A DNA stretch of 64,000 nucleotides from Natronosalvus rutilus (GCF_024204665.1 NZ_CP100355.1:2895451-2959450), one strand, 5' to 3'. Shown: positions 26,580 to 35,205, numbered from the stretch's first letter. Numbers and translations: made by a program. Notes: generated by a model from the sequence alone, not told the origin.

Positions 26580-27513
26580 GGGCTTGTTTAGACGCGTGAG
26601 ATCAGTGGTATCAGAGTCTCACAGCTTGCTCGATGTTTCTGACGGCAGCCTTTAGGACGAGCTCTCTGAACTGTCCAAACCACGTTCTCGCCCGTAACGT
26701 CTCGCCGAACCGATGCTTCAGTGCGAAGAATATCGCTTCGACGATTGACCGCCGATGGTAGACGTTCTCGTCGTGGCGAGCGTTATGGGCTTTGTCGAGT
26801 GCGTAGAACTCTCGATGTTTGATCACTGGTCGGATACCAGCGTCTCTGAGTTCGTGCCTCAGCGCGTCCCAGTCGTAGCTTTTGTCGGCGGTGATGGTGG
26901 TCAGCTTGGTGAGATTTCTTGTGAGCACCTGTCGTCCAACTTGTGTATCGTGCGGCTGTTTCATCGAGCAATGGATATCGAGGATGACGCTGGTATCGCA
27001 ATCGACGAGTGCTGTCGTCTTGATATCGTCAAAGTTGTAGCCGACACGGAGAACGTAGTGACGGCTGGCCTGATGGCGTTTGAAGCCGGTTGCATCGATC
27101 GCCTGAACGTCGCCGAGGTCGTGCAGTGAGACGGACAGCCGCAGCAACACGCGCCAGATCCGCATCTTGAGATCCTGTTTCCGCGTACAGACGGTCGTGA
27201 AATCCGGTAGCTGATCCACAGAAAGTCCGAGTTTCGCGGCGATTCCGGGCATCTCATGCAGAATGTCGAGCAACCGACGGTAGGGCTGGTTCAGGTACTC
27301 TCGGAGACAGTGGATCGAGATAATCACCCAGTCAGCGTAGCCGCCGTCACCCTTCTTGATCGCCGGCGCTGGCTTGCCGATGACAGCGTTCTGGGACAAA
27401 TCGATGCATCGGTCGGTGAAGCGGGCAAGTCGAGACGGCATACTCGCCGCTTCCTCGCTCAACTCCACATAATCCCGGTCGAGACGTCAACTGAGCGGCG
27501 TCTAAACACGGCC
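26580..27513 (-). mobile_element. Insertion sequence, IS5 family (ISH1-like), 934 bp
   Basis: Terminal inverted repeats: left GGGCTTGTTTAGACGC (26580-26595) and right, read on the minus strand, GGCCGTGTTTAGACGC (27498-27513), 14 of 16 matching. A perfect 9-bp direct duplication GGCGTTATG flanks it (26571-26579, 27514-27522). It holds one uninterrupted transposase gene filling most of the element, as in the ISH1 group of the IS5 family. Intact ends, duplication and gene suggest a recent, possibly still active, copy. Confidence 0.9.
26611..27468 (-). CDS. IS5-family transposase
   Basis: A DDE transposase of 285 residues (276 if the second ATG at 27441, MPSRLARFTDRC, is used). Catalytic acids are visible: Asp in QAIDATGFKR near residue 124, Asp in ITADKSYDWD near residue 196, and Glu in RRSIVEAIFFALKHRFG near residue 247, with the IS5 R-x-x-x-E spacing. 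The DUF4096-like N-terminus is absent, as in ISH1-type proteins. The frame is open throughout, so the protein should be functional. Confidence 0.92.
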   Translation of the reverse strand: MELSEEAASMPSRLARFTDRCIDLSQNAVIGKPAPAIKKGDGGYADWVIISIHCLREYLNQPYRRLLDILHEMPGIAAKLGLSVDQLPDFTTVCTRKQDLKMRIWRVLLRLSVSLHDLGDVQAIDATGFKRHQASRHYVLRVGYNFDDIKTTALVDCDTSVILDIHCSMKQPHDTQVGRQVLTRNLTKLTTITADKSYDWDALRHELRDAGIRPVIKHREFYALDKAHNARHDENVYHRRSIVEAIFFALKHRFGETLRARTWFGQFRELVLKAAVRNIEQAVRL

Positions 27514-27522
27514 GGCGTTATG
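27514..27522. repeat. Target-site duplication of the IS, right copy (9 bp)
   Basis: GGCGTTATG, identical to 26571-26579. Confidence 0.85.
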
Positions 27523-27633
27523 TATTCAGCAGCCTTCCCGAAACTCGTCACCGAACGAGGGATTCAACGAGGCCGTTTTCCGGTATTCATTCTTGCTGGC
27601 TCGGTAGCCACGGACTCGAGGCGTACGCCGCGC

Positions 27634-27640
27634 TTTTACA
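27634..27640 (+). promoter_or_regulatory. TATA box of the DUF255 gene
   Basis: TTTTACA, about 27 nt before ATG 27664. It lies outside the IS, so the insertion left the core promoter in place. Confidence 0.5.
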
Positions 27641-27663
27641 GCGCCCGCACGTAGACGACGTCA

Positions 27664-29835
27664 ATGAGCACACCCACCGAGCGCAACCGCCTCGAGGACG
27701 CGGCCAGTCCCTACCTGCGCCAGCACGCGGACAACCCCGTCAACTGGCAGCCGTGGGACGAGCAGGCCCTCGAGACGGCCAAAGAGCACGACGTGCCGAT
27801 CTTCCTCTCGATCGGCTACTCGGCGTGTCACTGGTGTCACGTCATGGCCGACGAGAGCTTCCAGGACGACGGCGTCGCCGAGTTGCTCAACGAACACTTC
27901 GTCCCGATCAAGGTCGACCGCGAGGAACGCCCGGACGTCGACAGCATCTACATGACCGTCTGCCAGCAGGTCACCGGCCGCGGCGGGTGGCCGCTGTCGG
28001 CGTGGCTCACCCCCGACGGCCGCCCGTTCTACGTCGGGACCTACTTCCCGAAGGAACCTCAGCGCGGGATGCCGGGCTTCCGGGACCTCCTCGAGAATAT
28101 CGCCCACTCGTGGGAGGTCGACCGCGAGGAGATGGAGAATCGGGCCGACCAGTGGACGGCCGCGGCGAGCGACCAGCTCGAGGCCACGCCCTCGCCCCCG
28201 GAGGGGGTCGAGACGCCGGGCAGCGAGTTGCTCGAGTCGGCCGCGGGGACGGCCCTCCGCGGCGTCGACGAACGACACGGCGGCTGGGGCTCGAGCGGCC
28301 CGAAGTTCCCACAACCGGCGCGGCTCCACCTGCTGCTTCGGGCGGCCGACCGCACGGGCCGGAGACGGTATCTCGAGGCGGCGGTCAGGACCCTCGACGC
28401 GATGGCGGGCGGTGGGCTGTACGATCACGTCGGCGACGGCTTCCACCGCTACTGCGTCGACCGGGACTGGACGGTGCCCCACTTTGAGAAGATGCTCTAC
28501 GACAACGCCGAGTTGACGCGTGCCTACCTGGCGGCCTACCAGGCCGTCGGCGACGAGCGCTACGCCGACGTGGCCCGGCGGACCCTCGCGTTCGTTGAGC
28601 GCGAACTGACCCACGAGGACGGGGGCTTCTTCAGCACGCTCGACGCCCAGAGCGAGACCGAGGCCGGCGAGCGCGAAGAGGGCGCGTTCTACGTCTGGAC
28701 GCCCGACGAGATTCGGGATGCACTCTCGGACCTGGACCCTCGAGACGAAACCGGCGCCAATCTCGACGACGAACCGCTCGCCGACCTGGTCTGTGACCGG
28801 TACGGCGTGACGTCCAGCGGTAACTTCGAGGGGAAAACCGTGCTCACGATTTCGGCCTCGCGATCGGACCTGGCCGACGAGTACGACCTTGAGCCGTCGA
28901 CGGTCGACGCGGTGCTCGAGGCTGCCCGCGATCGGTCGTTCGAGGCTCGCGAGGAGCGCCCGCGGCCGAACCGGGACGAGAAGGTGCTCGCCGGCTGGAA
29001 CGGCCTGATGATCGCCGCGTTCGCGGAGGCGGCGATCGTGCTCGGTGACGACGCCTACGCCGAGACAGCCATCGGGGCGCTGGCGTTCGTTCGCGAGCAT
29101 CTATGGAACGCCGACGACGGCACCCTCTCCCGGCGGTACGAGGACGGCGAAGTCGGCATCGACGGCTACCTCGAGGACTACGCCTTCCTCGCTCGCGCGG
29201 CCCTCACGTGTTACGAGGCGACGGGCGACCTCGAACACCTCTCGTTCGCCCTCGAGCTGGCTCGAACGATCGAGTCCGAGTTCTGGGACCAAGACCCTGA
29301 GACGCTGTACTTCACCCCCTCGAGCGGGGAGTCGCTGGTCGCGCGTCCGCAGGAACTCACCGACGCCTCGACGCCCTCGTCGACGGGGGTCGCCGTCGAG
29401 ACGCTGCTCGCGCTCGAGCACGTTGCGGACGAGTCGTTCGGTGACGTCGCGGAAGCGGTCCTCGAGACCCACACCAGCCGGGTGCGCTCGAGCCCACTCG
29501 AGTACACCTCGATCGTGCTCGCGGCTGATCGGCTCACAACCGGCTCACTCGAGTTGACGGTTGCCGCGGACGAGGTTCCGCGGGACTGGCGGAACGAAAT
29601 CGGGTCGACGTTCCTCCCGGACCGCCTGCTCACCAGGCGGCCGCCGACTAACGACGGACTCGAGGCCTGGCTCGACGCCCTGGACCTCTCGGAGGCGCCA
29701 TCGATTTGGGATGGGCGCGAGGAGAGAGACGGCGAACCGACGCTCTACGCCTGCCGCCAGCGGACCTGCTCGCCGCCCAGCCACGACGTCGGCGAGGCGC
29801 TCGAGTGGCTGCTAGGAGATTCCGGAACTGACTGA
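27664..29835 (+). CDS. Thioredoxin-like DUF255 / YyaL family protein
   Basis: A 723-residue protein of the YyaL/SPATA20 family. The N-terminal DUF255 thioredoxin-like domain (about 1-165) has NRLEDAASPYLRQHADNPVNW, a CHWCH motif (ACHWCHVM) and VDREERPDVDSIYM. Residues about 190-700 form an alpha/alpha six-barrel of the kind seen in glycosidases and epimerases (KFPQPARLHLLLRAAD, GGLYDHVGDGFHRY). The family is widespread but its reaction is not settled. It is complete, without frameshift, and starts 150 nt after the insertion sequence. Confidence 0.92.
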   Translation: MSTPTERNRLEDAASPYLRQHADNPVNWQPWDEQALETAKEHDVPIFLSIGYSACHWCHVMADESFQDDGVAELLNEHFVPIKVDREERPDVDSIYMTVCQQVTGRGGWPLSAWLTPDGRPFYVGTYFPKEPQRGMPGFRDLLENIAHSWEVDREEMENRADQWTAAASDQLEATPSPPEGVETPGSELLESAAGTALRGVDERHGGWGSSGPKFPQPARLHLLLRAADRTGRRRYLEAAVRTLDAMAGGGLYDHVGDGFHRYCVDRDWTVPHFEKMLYDNAELTRAYLAAYQAVGDERYADVARRTLAFVERELTHEDGGFFSTLDAQSETEAGEREEGAFYVWTPDEIRDALSDLDPRDETGANLDDEPLADLVCDRYGVTSSGNFEGKTVLTISASRSDLADEYDLEPSTVDAVLEAARDRSFEAREERPRPNRDEKVLAGWNGLMIAAFAEAAIVLGDDAYAETAIGALAFVREHLWNADDGTLSRRYEDGEVGIDGYLEDYAFLARAALTCYEATGDLEHLSFALELARTIESEFWDQDPETLYFTPSSGESLVARPQELTDASTPSSTGVAVETLLALEHVADESFGDVAEAVLETHTSRVRSSPLEYTSIVLAADRLTTGSLELTVAADEVPRDWRNEIGSTFLPDRLLTRRPPTNDGLEAWLDALDLSEAPSIWDGREERDGEPTLYACRQRTCSPPSHDVGEALEWLLGDSGTD

Positions 29836-29936
29836 CGTCGCGACTCGGGTTCGGAGGGTGGTCAGTCGTCCTCGTCGCTCGATTACCACTTTCTTCATTT
29901 TCGTTCGCCCGATTACCCTCACGATATCTTATGATT

Positions 29937-29968
29937 TGTATATAAAAGACGAACATTTTCACACGTGT
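29937..29968 (+). promoter_or_regulatory. Strong promoter with palindrome over the expected start
   Basis: TGTATATAAAAG (29937-29948) is the clearest TATA box of the region. A perfect palindrome ACACGTGT (29961-29968) lies 20 nt downstream, close to the expected transcription start. The nearest gene on this strand begins at 30049, leaving a leader of about 75-80 nt. Confidence 0.45.
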
Positions 29969-30048
29969 GTCTATAACTACTATTTTTGGTGGTCGAATGT
30001 TCACAAAGTATTTACCGTCCGACCAGCGACTCCCGGACGAACGCCCAC

Positions 30049-30216
30049 ATGACACTGACTACTCTCGCGGCAAACTGGATCAGGCGAACCTGGGACCGTC
30101 ATCGCCAGTCGTCTCTCTACCACGAGTGCCGTCGATGCGGGACGTCACTGAGCCAACCCCAACACTCCTGCCCACAATGCGGGTCGGGTGAAGTCGCTGC
30201 GATCTCTTTGCGGTAG
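30049..30216 (+). CDS. Small zinc-ribbon protein, 55 aa
   Basis: ORF of 55 codons starting MTLTTLAANWIRRTWDRHR. Residues 28-46 form a rubredoxin-like zinc ribbon with CRRCGTSL and CPQCGSG. The N-terminus is a short amphipathic helix. Start 30049 is chosen since the upstream part of the frame looks non-coding. Small haloarchaeal zinc-finger proteins of this type are common, and most have no known role. It is convergent with the thioredoxin gene. Confidence 0.68.
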   Translation: MTLTTLAANWIRRTWDRHRQSSLYHECRRCGTSLSQPQHSCPQCGSGEVAAISLR

Positions 30217-30273
30217 GCTGTCTCGTGACCTTCTGGTAGCGTTTCAGACCGTCTCGTGTCTATCTGGTACGTC

Positions 30274-30654
30274 TCAGGCCGTCTCGAGTATACCTTCGAT
30301 CTGTTCTGCGAGGTACACCGACGGGGGGAGCGACTCGCTCTCGACGAACCGGGTAACTTCGGTCCCGTCGTCGTCGAGCACGACGACCGACGGAATGTAC
30401 TCGACGTCGTAGTCGTCGACCTTCGGACCCTGCTTGTCCGTGTCGACGGCGAGTTCCTCGATCCGGTCGTCCGGAATGTCGGCGGCCTCAAGCGCCGCCG
30501 CGAAGTCCGGCAGGAGCGCACGGCAGTCCTTACACCAGTCGCCGCCCCAGACGAGGTACGTCAGGTCGTCGCGGTGGGCTGCGAGCGTGGAAACGGTGTC
30601 CTCGTAGGCGGCGCTGTCCCAGGTCGGGTTCGGTCGCATCGTCTCGAGCGTCAC
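30274..30654 (-). CDS. Thioredoxin-family protein
   Basis: A 126-residue thioredoxin fold starting MTLETMRPNPTWDSAAYEDT. The active site reads GGDWCKDCRALLPDF (WCxxC near residue 41-44), followed by the cis-Pro loop VEYIPSVVVLDDDG. There is no signal peptide, so it is cytoplasmic. A TTAAGC box at about 30678-30684 lies 27 nt before 30654 and supports the first ATG over a second at 30639. It is divergent from cysteine synthase, which suggests a link with thiol metabolism, but this is only position. Confidence 0.85.
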   Translation of the reverse strand: MTLETMRPNPTWDSAAYEDTVSTLAAHRDDLTYLVWGGDWCKDCRALLPDFAAALEAADIPDDRIEELAVDTDKQGPKVDDYDVEYIPSVVVLDDDGTEVTRFVESESLPPSVYLAEQIEGILETA

Positions 30655-30747
30655 GTAATCTAGTTTCGACGCGAACGGCTTAACGGATTGGTTCGTGGCA
30701 TCCCATCCTATTTCGTCACCGGCACGTCCTGCCGGGGTCCGCCACGC

Positions 30748-30754
30748 GTTTACC
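30748..30754 (+). promoter_or_regulatory. TATA-like box of cysK
   Basis: GTTTACC, about 27 nt before ATG 30778. Confidence 0.4.
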
Positions 30755-30777
30755 GCTCGAGTCCCTATCGATGGGCA

Positions 30778-31764
30778 ATGAAAGGCAGTATCCTGGACAC
30801 GATCGGGTCACCGCTGGTCCAGGTCGACTCGCCCGAGGGGGCGACGGTCGCCGCCAAAATCGAGTCGTTCAACCCCGGCGGATCGGCCAAGGACCGCCCC
30901 GCGCTGGCGATGGTCCGTGCCGCCGAGCGCGACGGACGACTCGAGCCGGGCGACCGCATCGTCGAACCGACCAGCGGCAACACGGGAATCGGTCTCGCGC
31001 TCGTCGCGGCGGCCCGCGACTACGATCTCACGATCGTGATGCCCGCCTCGAAGTCCGAGGAACGACGCCGGATCATGGCCGCCTACGGGGCCGACCTTGA
31101 ACTCGTCGACGGCGACATGACCGACGCTCGCGAGCGTGCCGACGAACTTGAGGCCGACGGCGCCGTTCAGCTTGGACAGTTCGAGAACACGGCGAACCCC
31201 GAGGCTCACTATCGGACGACCGGCGAGGAGATCGTCGACCAGGTCGGCGAGCGCGAGGTCGACGTCTTCGTCGCCGGCGTCGGCACCGGCGGGACGCTCT
31301 CGGGCGTCGGCCGTCGGCTCCGCGAGGAGTTCCCTGACGTGGACATCGTCGCGGTCGAACCCGAGCGCAACCCCGTGCTCTCGATGGGCGTCCCTGGAAA
31401 AGACGAGTTCCAGGGCATGGGTCCCGGCTTCGTCAGCGACAACCTCGACACCGACCTGATCGATCGGGTCGAGACCGTCGCGCTCGAGGACGCCGAGGAC
31501 GAGTGTCGTCGCCTCGCCCGCGAGGAGGGGATCCTCGTCGGTCAGTCGAGCGGCGCGACGAGTCTGGTCTCACAGAAAGTGGCTCGCGAGGTGGCCGATC
31601 CCGACCTCGAGTGTCCGGAACTCCCCGATGCGTTCGACGGCCCCCTCACGCCGGCGACGCAGACCCGGACCGACGGCGGCCAGACGGAGGACGACTGTCC
31701 GCTGGTCGTCACCGTCTTCTGGGACAGCGGGGAACGATATCTCTCGACGGGCCTGTTCGACTGA
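30778..31764 (+). CDS. cysK: PLP-dependent cysteine synthase family protein
   Basis: It makes cysteine from an activated serine (O-acetyl- or O-phosphoserine) and sulfide; 328 residues. The PLP lysine lies in NPGGSAKDRPAL near residue 37. EPTSGNTGIGLA binds substrate, and GVGTGGTLSGVGR binds the cofactor phosphate. The C-terminal half has VGQSSGATS. Between about residue 285 and 310 there is an acidic, low-complexity insertion (GPLTPATQTRTDGGQTEDD). Whether acetyl- or phosphoserine is used cannot be told. A T-rich tract after the stop may end transcription. Confidence 0.88.
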   Translation: MKGSILDTIGSPLVQVDSPEGATVAAKIESFNPGGSAKDRPALAMVRAAERDGRLEPGDRIVEPTSGNTGIGLALVAAARDYDLTIVMPASKSEERRRIMAAYGADLELVDGDMTDARERADELEADGAVQLGQFENTANPEAHYRTTGEEIVDQVGEREVDVFVAGVGTGGTLSGVGRRLREEFPDVDIVAVEPERNPVLSMGVPGKDEFQGMGPGFVSDNLDTDLIDRVETVALEDAEDECRRLAREEGILVGQSSGATSLVSQKVAREVADPDLECPELPDAFDGPLTPATQTRTDGGQTEDDCPLVVTVFWDSGERYLSTGLFD

Positions 31765-31812
31765 CGGTTCCGATTTCCTTCTGAATTAGCGGCCTGCAGG
31801 CCACTGCACGCG

Positions 31813-31817
31813 TTTTT
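31813..31817 (+). terminator. Possible T-tract terminator after cysK
   Basis: TTTTT after a GC-rich stretch, about 50 nt beyond the cysK stop. Archaeal RNA polymerase can stop at such tracts. Confidence 0.3.
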
Positions 31818-31854
31818 CTCGTTCACACTCGAGGCGTCCGTCTCGACGGGCGAC

Positions 31855-32055
31855 TTACGTGTCGATGTGGTGGACCGCGTCCGGGGACAGGAGTCGACCG
31901 GTGGGTAGTTCGACCCATCCGTTCGCCAGTAGTCGAACGTCCCCCTCATGCAGGATCGTTTCCTGCTCAAGATCGGCGTACACGACCGCATCCTGGTACT
32001 CCCGTCCGAGACCGTCGACGAGTTCCTTCCACGCTGGCTCTGTCGAAATGACCAT
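31855..32055 (-). CDS. Small conserved-looking haloarchaeal protein, 66 aa
   Basis: ORF starting MVISTEPAWKELVDGLGREY and ending LLSPDAVHHIDT. It reads as an N-terminal helix followed by short strands (AVVYADLEQETILHEGDVRL, GWVELPTGRLL), with an acidic bias typical of haloarchaeal proteins. No cysteines, signal peptide or membrane segment. I do not recognise a named family. It lies convergent to cysK. Confidence 0.6.
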   Translation of the reverse strand: MVISTEPAWKELVDGLGREYQDAVVYADLEQETILHEGDVRLLANGWVELPTGRLLSPDAVHHIDT

Positions 32056-32243
32056 GGTGCGTGTTTCTCGAGGAGAGTAGTGAATGCTCGGCCGTGTGTG
32101 CCTCTGCGACGGACCGACGAACCGCTGAACTGCTGAATTGCTGAATTTATGAAGCGACGAATCAACGAACCGCCAGAGTCCGCTCGAGGGACGACGAATT
32201 TCGAGGAAGGACGACGGGGACTCGAGCGACGGCGAAACCCGAA
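32056..32243. other. Intergenic region with short degenerate repeats
   Basis: No gene seen. It holds an imperfect run of GAACTGCTGAATTGCTGAAT (period 8-9 nt, about 32126-32150) and several CGACGAA words. It separates the 66-aa gene from the DUF5804 gene. Confidence 0.4.
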
Positions 32244-32885
32244 CTACGGCGAAAATTCGGACTCGGTGAGCCGTACGATCAGCGTCTCCTCGACGTCCCT
32301 GAGGTCGTACGTGGGCGTCTCGCCGTCCGTCCGACGGACGTAGAGCGGTTCGACGAGTTTCGGCGGGCCGACTGGTTCGACACCGTCGCCGGCCTGAACC
32401 AACGCCTGTGCAGGCCCGGTCCTCGAGTCGGCGTCGGTCGCCTGTTCGTCTCCCCCGTTTTCGGATTCGTCGTTTCGTGTGTCGGCCGCCAACTGCCGGC
32501 CGTCGGGCTCCCTGGCGTCGTCACTCTGGTTCTCGAGCCCCGGCGCTTCGGGTCGCTCGACCCCGAAGATTTTCAGATGCTCGCCGGTCTCCGCGGGTTC
32601 GAGGTCGCCGTTTCGAAGGGCGACGGCCAGGTCCCGCGAGAGCCACTCCTCGTCGCTCACGCTCGGCTCTTGGATCAGGACCTCGTCGACGAACCGGACG
32701 AGGTACCACTGGAGGTCGTTACACAGGGAGACGGCGGCCCCGAGGCTGACCGTCCGAACCGCCAGCGAGTTCTCGAACGGGCGATCCAGGTCGTACGTGG
32801 ACAGGGCCTCCCGAGACGTCTCTCGAGAAAGGAGCTCGTACTGGAGCGAGACGTCGGGCGAGCCGACGAGGCAGACGCGCGTCAC
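32244..32885 (-). CDS. DUF5804 family protein
   Basis: A 213-residue haloarchaeal protein starting MTRVCLVGSPDVSLQYELLS. The N-terminal half (about 1-105) has the family core SLGAAVSLCNDLQWYLVRFV and SDEEWLSRDLAVALR. The C-terminal end (VEPLYVRRTDGETPTYDLRD, ETLIVRLTESEF) is conserved too. Between them (about 112-165) lies an acidic disordered insertion that looks longer than I recall for the family. The function is unknown. It is divergent from the sufS-sufU fusion. Confidence 0.82.
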   Translation of the reverse strand: MTRVCLVGSPDVSLQYELLSRETSREALSTYDLDRPFENSLAVRTVSLGAAVSLCNDLQWYLVRFVDEVLIQEPSVSDEEWLSRDLAVALRNGDLEPAETGEHLKIFGVERPEAPGLENQSDDAREPDGRQLAADTRNDESENGGDEQATDADSRTGPAQALVQAGDGVEPVGPPKLVEPLYVRRTDGETPTYDLRDVEETLIVRLTESEFSP

Positions 32886-32994
32886 TGTTCGTTCGTTGGT
32901 ACTGTCGTGCGTCCGGGTAATGTGGGTTTCGTCTCGACACCTACATTCACTGTCTCGTCTCGAGTGATGCGTAATTCGACGCCGTCACAACTAC

Positions 32995-33000
32995 TTTAAT
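32995..33000 (+). promoter_or_regulatory. TATA-like box of sufS-sufU
   Basis: TTTAAT in CTACTTTAATC, about 25 nt before ATG 33022. Confidence 0.45.
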
Positions 33001-33021
33001 CAATGGGGATAATCACGAGAT

Positions 33022-34635
33022 ATGACCGATTCTGTTCGATCGGACTTTCCGATCCTCGAGCGCGATGTCGACGGCCAGGACCTCGTCTATCTCGACAACG
33101 CAGCGACGACCCAGACGCCGCGGCAGGTTTACGATGTCTTCGAGGAGTACTTCTCGACGTACAACGCGAACGTTCACCGCGGGATTCACACACTGAGCCA
33201 CGAGGCCTCGATCGCTTACGAACAGGCCCACGACCGACTCGCAGCGTTCGTCGGCGCCAGCGGCGGGCGCGAAGAACTCATCTTCACGAAGGGGGCGACC
33301 GAGAGCATCAACCTCGTCGCCTACGGCCTGGGGCTCAACGAACTGGGCCCTGGCGACCAGGTCGTGACGACGGAGATGGAACACCACGCCTCGGTCGTGA
33401 CCTGGCAGCAGGTCGCGAAGAAGACGGGCGCCGACATCGACTTCGTCCGGGTGACCGACGACGGCCACCTCGACCTCGAGCACGCGAGAGAACTCATCGG
33501 TCCGGACACCGCGGTCGTCTCGGTCGTCCACGTCTCGAACGTCCTCGGGACGATCAACCCCGTCAAGACCATCGCCGAGATGGCCCACGAGCACAACGCC
33601 TACGTCGTCGTCGATGGCGCCCAGTCCGCACCGAACCGACCCATCGACGTCGAGGCGATGGGCGCGGACTTCTTCGCCTTCTCGGGCCACAAGATGGCCG
33701 GGCCGACCGGTATCGGTGGGCTCTATGGCAAGCGAGAAATTCTCGAGGAGATGGAACCGTTCCTCTTCGGCGGCGAGATGATCCGCCACGTCACCTTCGA
33801 ACGCTCGACCTGGAACGAACTCCCCTGGAAGTTCGAGGCGGGCACCCCGCCCATCGCGGAGGGAATCGCGCTCGCGGCCGCGGCGGACTACCTCGAGGAG
33901 ATCGGCATGGACGCGATTGCGGCCCACGAGAACGAGCTCGCCCAGTACGCTCTCGAGCGACTCGAGGCGCGCGAGGATGTGACGACCTACGGGCCGCCCG
34001 CGGGCGAGGAGCGATCCGGACTGGTCGCGTTCAACGTCGACGGCGTCCACGGCCATGACCTCTCCTCGCTCCTGAACGACCGCGGGATCGCCGTCCGGGC
34101 GGGCGACCACTGCACCCAGCCACTGCACGACGCTCTCGACATTCCTGGCTCCGTCCGAGCGTCGTTCTACGTCTACAACACGCGCGAGGAGGTCGACGCC
34201 CTGCTCGAAGCAATCGACGACGCCCGCGCGAAGCTGGACGCCTACCTGCGGTCCGATCGGTACCACGACGTCCTCTACGATCACCACTGCGACCCCCGGA
34301 ACGCGGGCGGCCTCGAGAACCCCGACCTCGTCAAGTCCTCCGAGGAGACCTCCTGTGGCGACGACGGGGAGTTCCACGTCGATGTCGCTCCCGACGGTAC
34401 CATCGAGGCCATCGCCTTCGAGAGCGAGAGTTGCGCCGTCAGCAGCGCCGTCGCGAGCATCCTCTCGACGGAACTCGAGGGGATGACCGTCGAGGAGGTC
34501 GCCGCCATCGACGGTCTGATCGCGGGCCGATTCGAGGGCCAGTACCCGGCGCTCAGGCGCGATTGCGTTGAGGGGCCCGAGGACGTGATCCGCATCGCGG
34601 CCCAGGACTACCTCGAGCGCGCTGGGGCCGACTGA
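33022..34635 (+). CDS. sufS: Cysteine desulfurase fused to SufU/IscU-type scaffold
   Basis: A 537-residue fusion. Residues 1-410 are a SufS-type cysteine desulfurase: VYLDNAATTQTP, EHHASVVTWQQ, the PLP lysine in SGHKMAGPTGIG near residue 224, and the catalytic cysteine in RAGDHCTQPL near residue 364. Residues about 412-537 are an IscU/SufU-like scaffold (LYDHHCDPRNAGGLENPD) that keeps three cysteines where scaffolds need them: TSCGDDGEF, FESESCAVSS and LRRDCVEGP. The desulfurase could thus hand sulfur to its own scaffold domain. The frame is continuous with no stop or start at the junction. This is Fe-S cluster assembly by family. Confidence 0.9.
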   Translation: MTDSVRSDFPILERDVDGQDLVYLDNAATTQTPRQVYDVFEEYFSTYNANVHRGIHTLSHEASIAYEQAHDRLAAFVGASGGREELIFTKGATESINLVAYGLGLNELGPGDQVVTTEMEHHASVVTWQQVAKKTGADIDFVRVTDDGHLDLEHARELIGPDTAVVSVVHVSNVLGTINPVKTIAEMAHEHNAYVVVDGAQSAPNRPIDVEAMGADFFAFSGHKMAGPTGIGGLYGKREILEEMEPFLFGGEMIRHVTFERSTWNELPWKFEAGTPPIAEGIALAAAADYLEEIGMDAIAAHENELAQYALERLEAREDVTTYGPPAGEERSGLVAFNVDGVHGHDLSSLLNDRGIAVRAGDHCTQPLHDALDIPGSVRASFYVYNTREEVDALLEAIDDARAKLDAYLRSDRYHDVLYDHHCDPRNAGGLENPDLVKSSEETSCGDDGEFHVDVAPDGTIEAIAFESESCAVSSAVASILSTELEGMTVEEVAAIDGLIAGRFEGQYPALRRDCVEGPEDVIRIAAQDYLERAGAD

Positions 34636-34725
34636 TCGGTACGAACGACCGCGTTGACCTCGTCGCCTCACCTCGACAACATCGACCAGCGAGCCGCTGG
34701 AACAGACTCGAGCGAGTGACGTGAG

Positions 34726-34733
34726 GCTTAACC
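34726..34733 (+). promoter_or_regulatory. TATA-like box of the UPF0179 gene
   Basis: GCTTAACC, about 29 nt before ATG 34759. Confidence 0.4.
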
Positions 34734-34758
34734 GGTCGCGGTCCGAAGGAGACTACCA

Positions 34759-35205
34759 ATGACCACCGTGACCCTCCTCGGGACGCGCCTCGCCGACCCC
34801 GGCACCGAGTTCGTCTACGAGGGCGAGGCCGACGGCTGTACCGGCTGTCCCTACCGGAGCCAGTGTCTCAACCTCGAGGTCGGCCGCCGCTACCAAGTCA
34901 CCGACGTCCGCGAGAACGCCCAGACGCTCGAGTGTGCGATGCACGACGATGGCGTCCGCGCCGTCGAGGTCGAACCGGCGACTGTCACAGCGAACGTCCC
35001 CTCGAAGGGCGCGTTCAGCGGGAGCAAGGCGAGCCTGAGCGGCCCCTGTCCGTACATCGACTGTCCGAGCCACGCCCTCTGTGAGCCCGACGGCGTCGAG
35101 TTCGATCGCGAGTACCGGATCCAGCAACTGCTCGGCGACCCGCCACACGAGGTCTGTCACCTGAATCGCTCGCTCGAGCAAGTCGAACTCGATCCGGCGG
35201 AGTAG
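34759..35205 (+). CDS. UPF0179 family protein
   Basis: A 148-residue archaeal protein of unknown function. It has two cysteine clusters, CTGCPYRSQC near residue 27 and CPYIDCPSHALC near residue 95, plus single cysteines in TLECAMH and HEVCHLN. Eight cysteines so spaced suggest binding of zinc or an iron-sulfur cluster, which would suit its place after the Fe-S assembly fusion; that is inference. ATG 34759 (MTTVTLLGTRLADPG) has a TATA box. Confidence 0.86.
   Translation: MTTVTLLGTRLADPGTEFVYEGEADGCTGCPYRSQCLNLEVGRRYQVTDVRENAQTLECAMHDDGVRAVEVEPATVTANVPSKGAFSGSKASLSGPCPYIDCPSHALCEPDGVEFDREYRIQQLLGDPPHEVCHLNRSLEQVELDPAE

Noticed and set aside
29997-30191. Alternative 64-codon frame overlapping the zinc-ribbon gene
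   Set aside because: It has no recognisable motif, whereas the other frame holds a clear pair of CxxC motifs.
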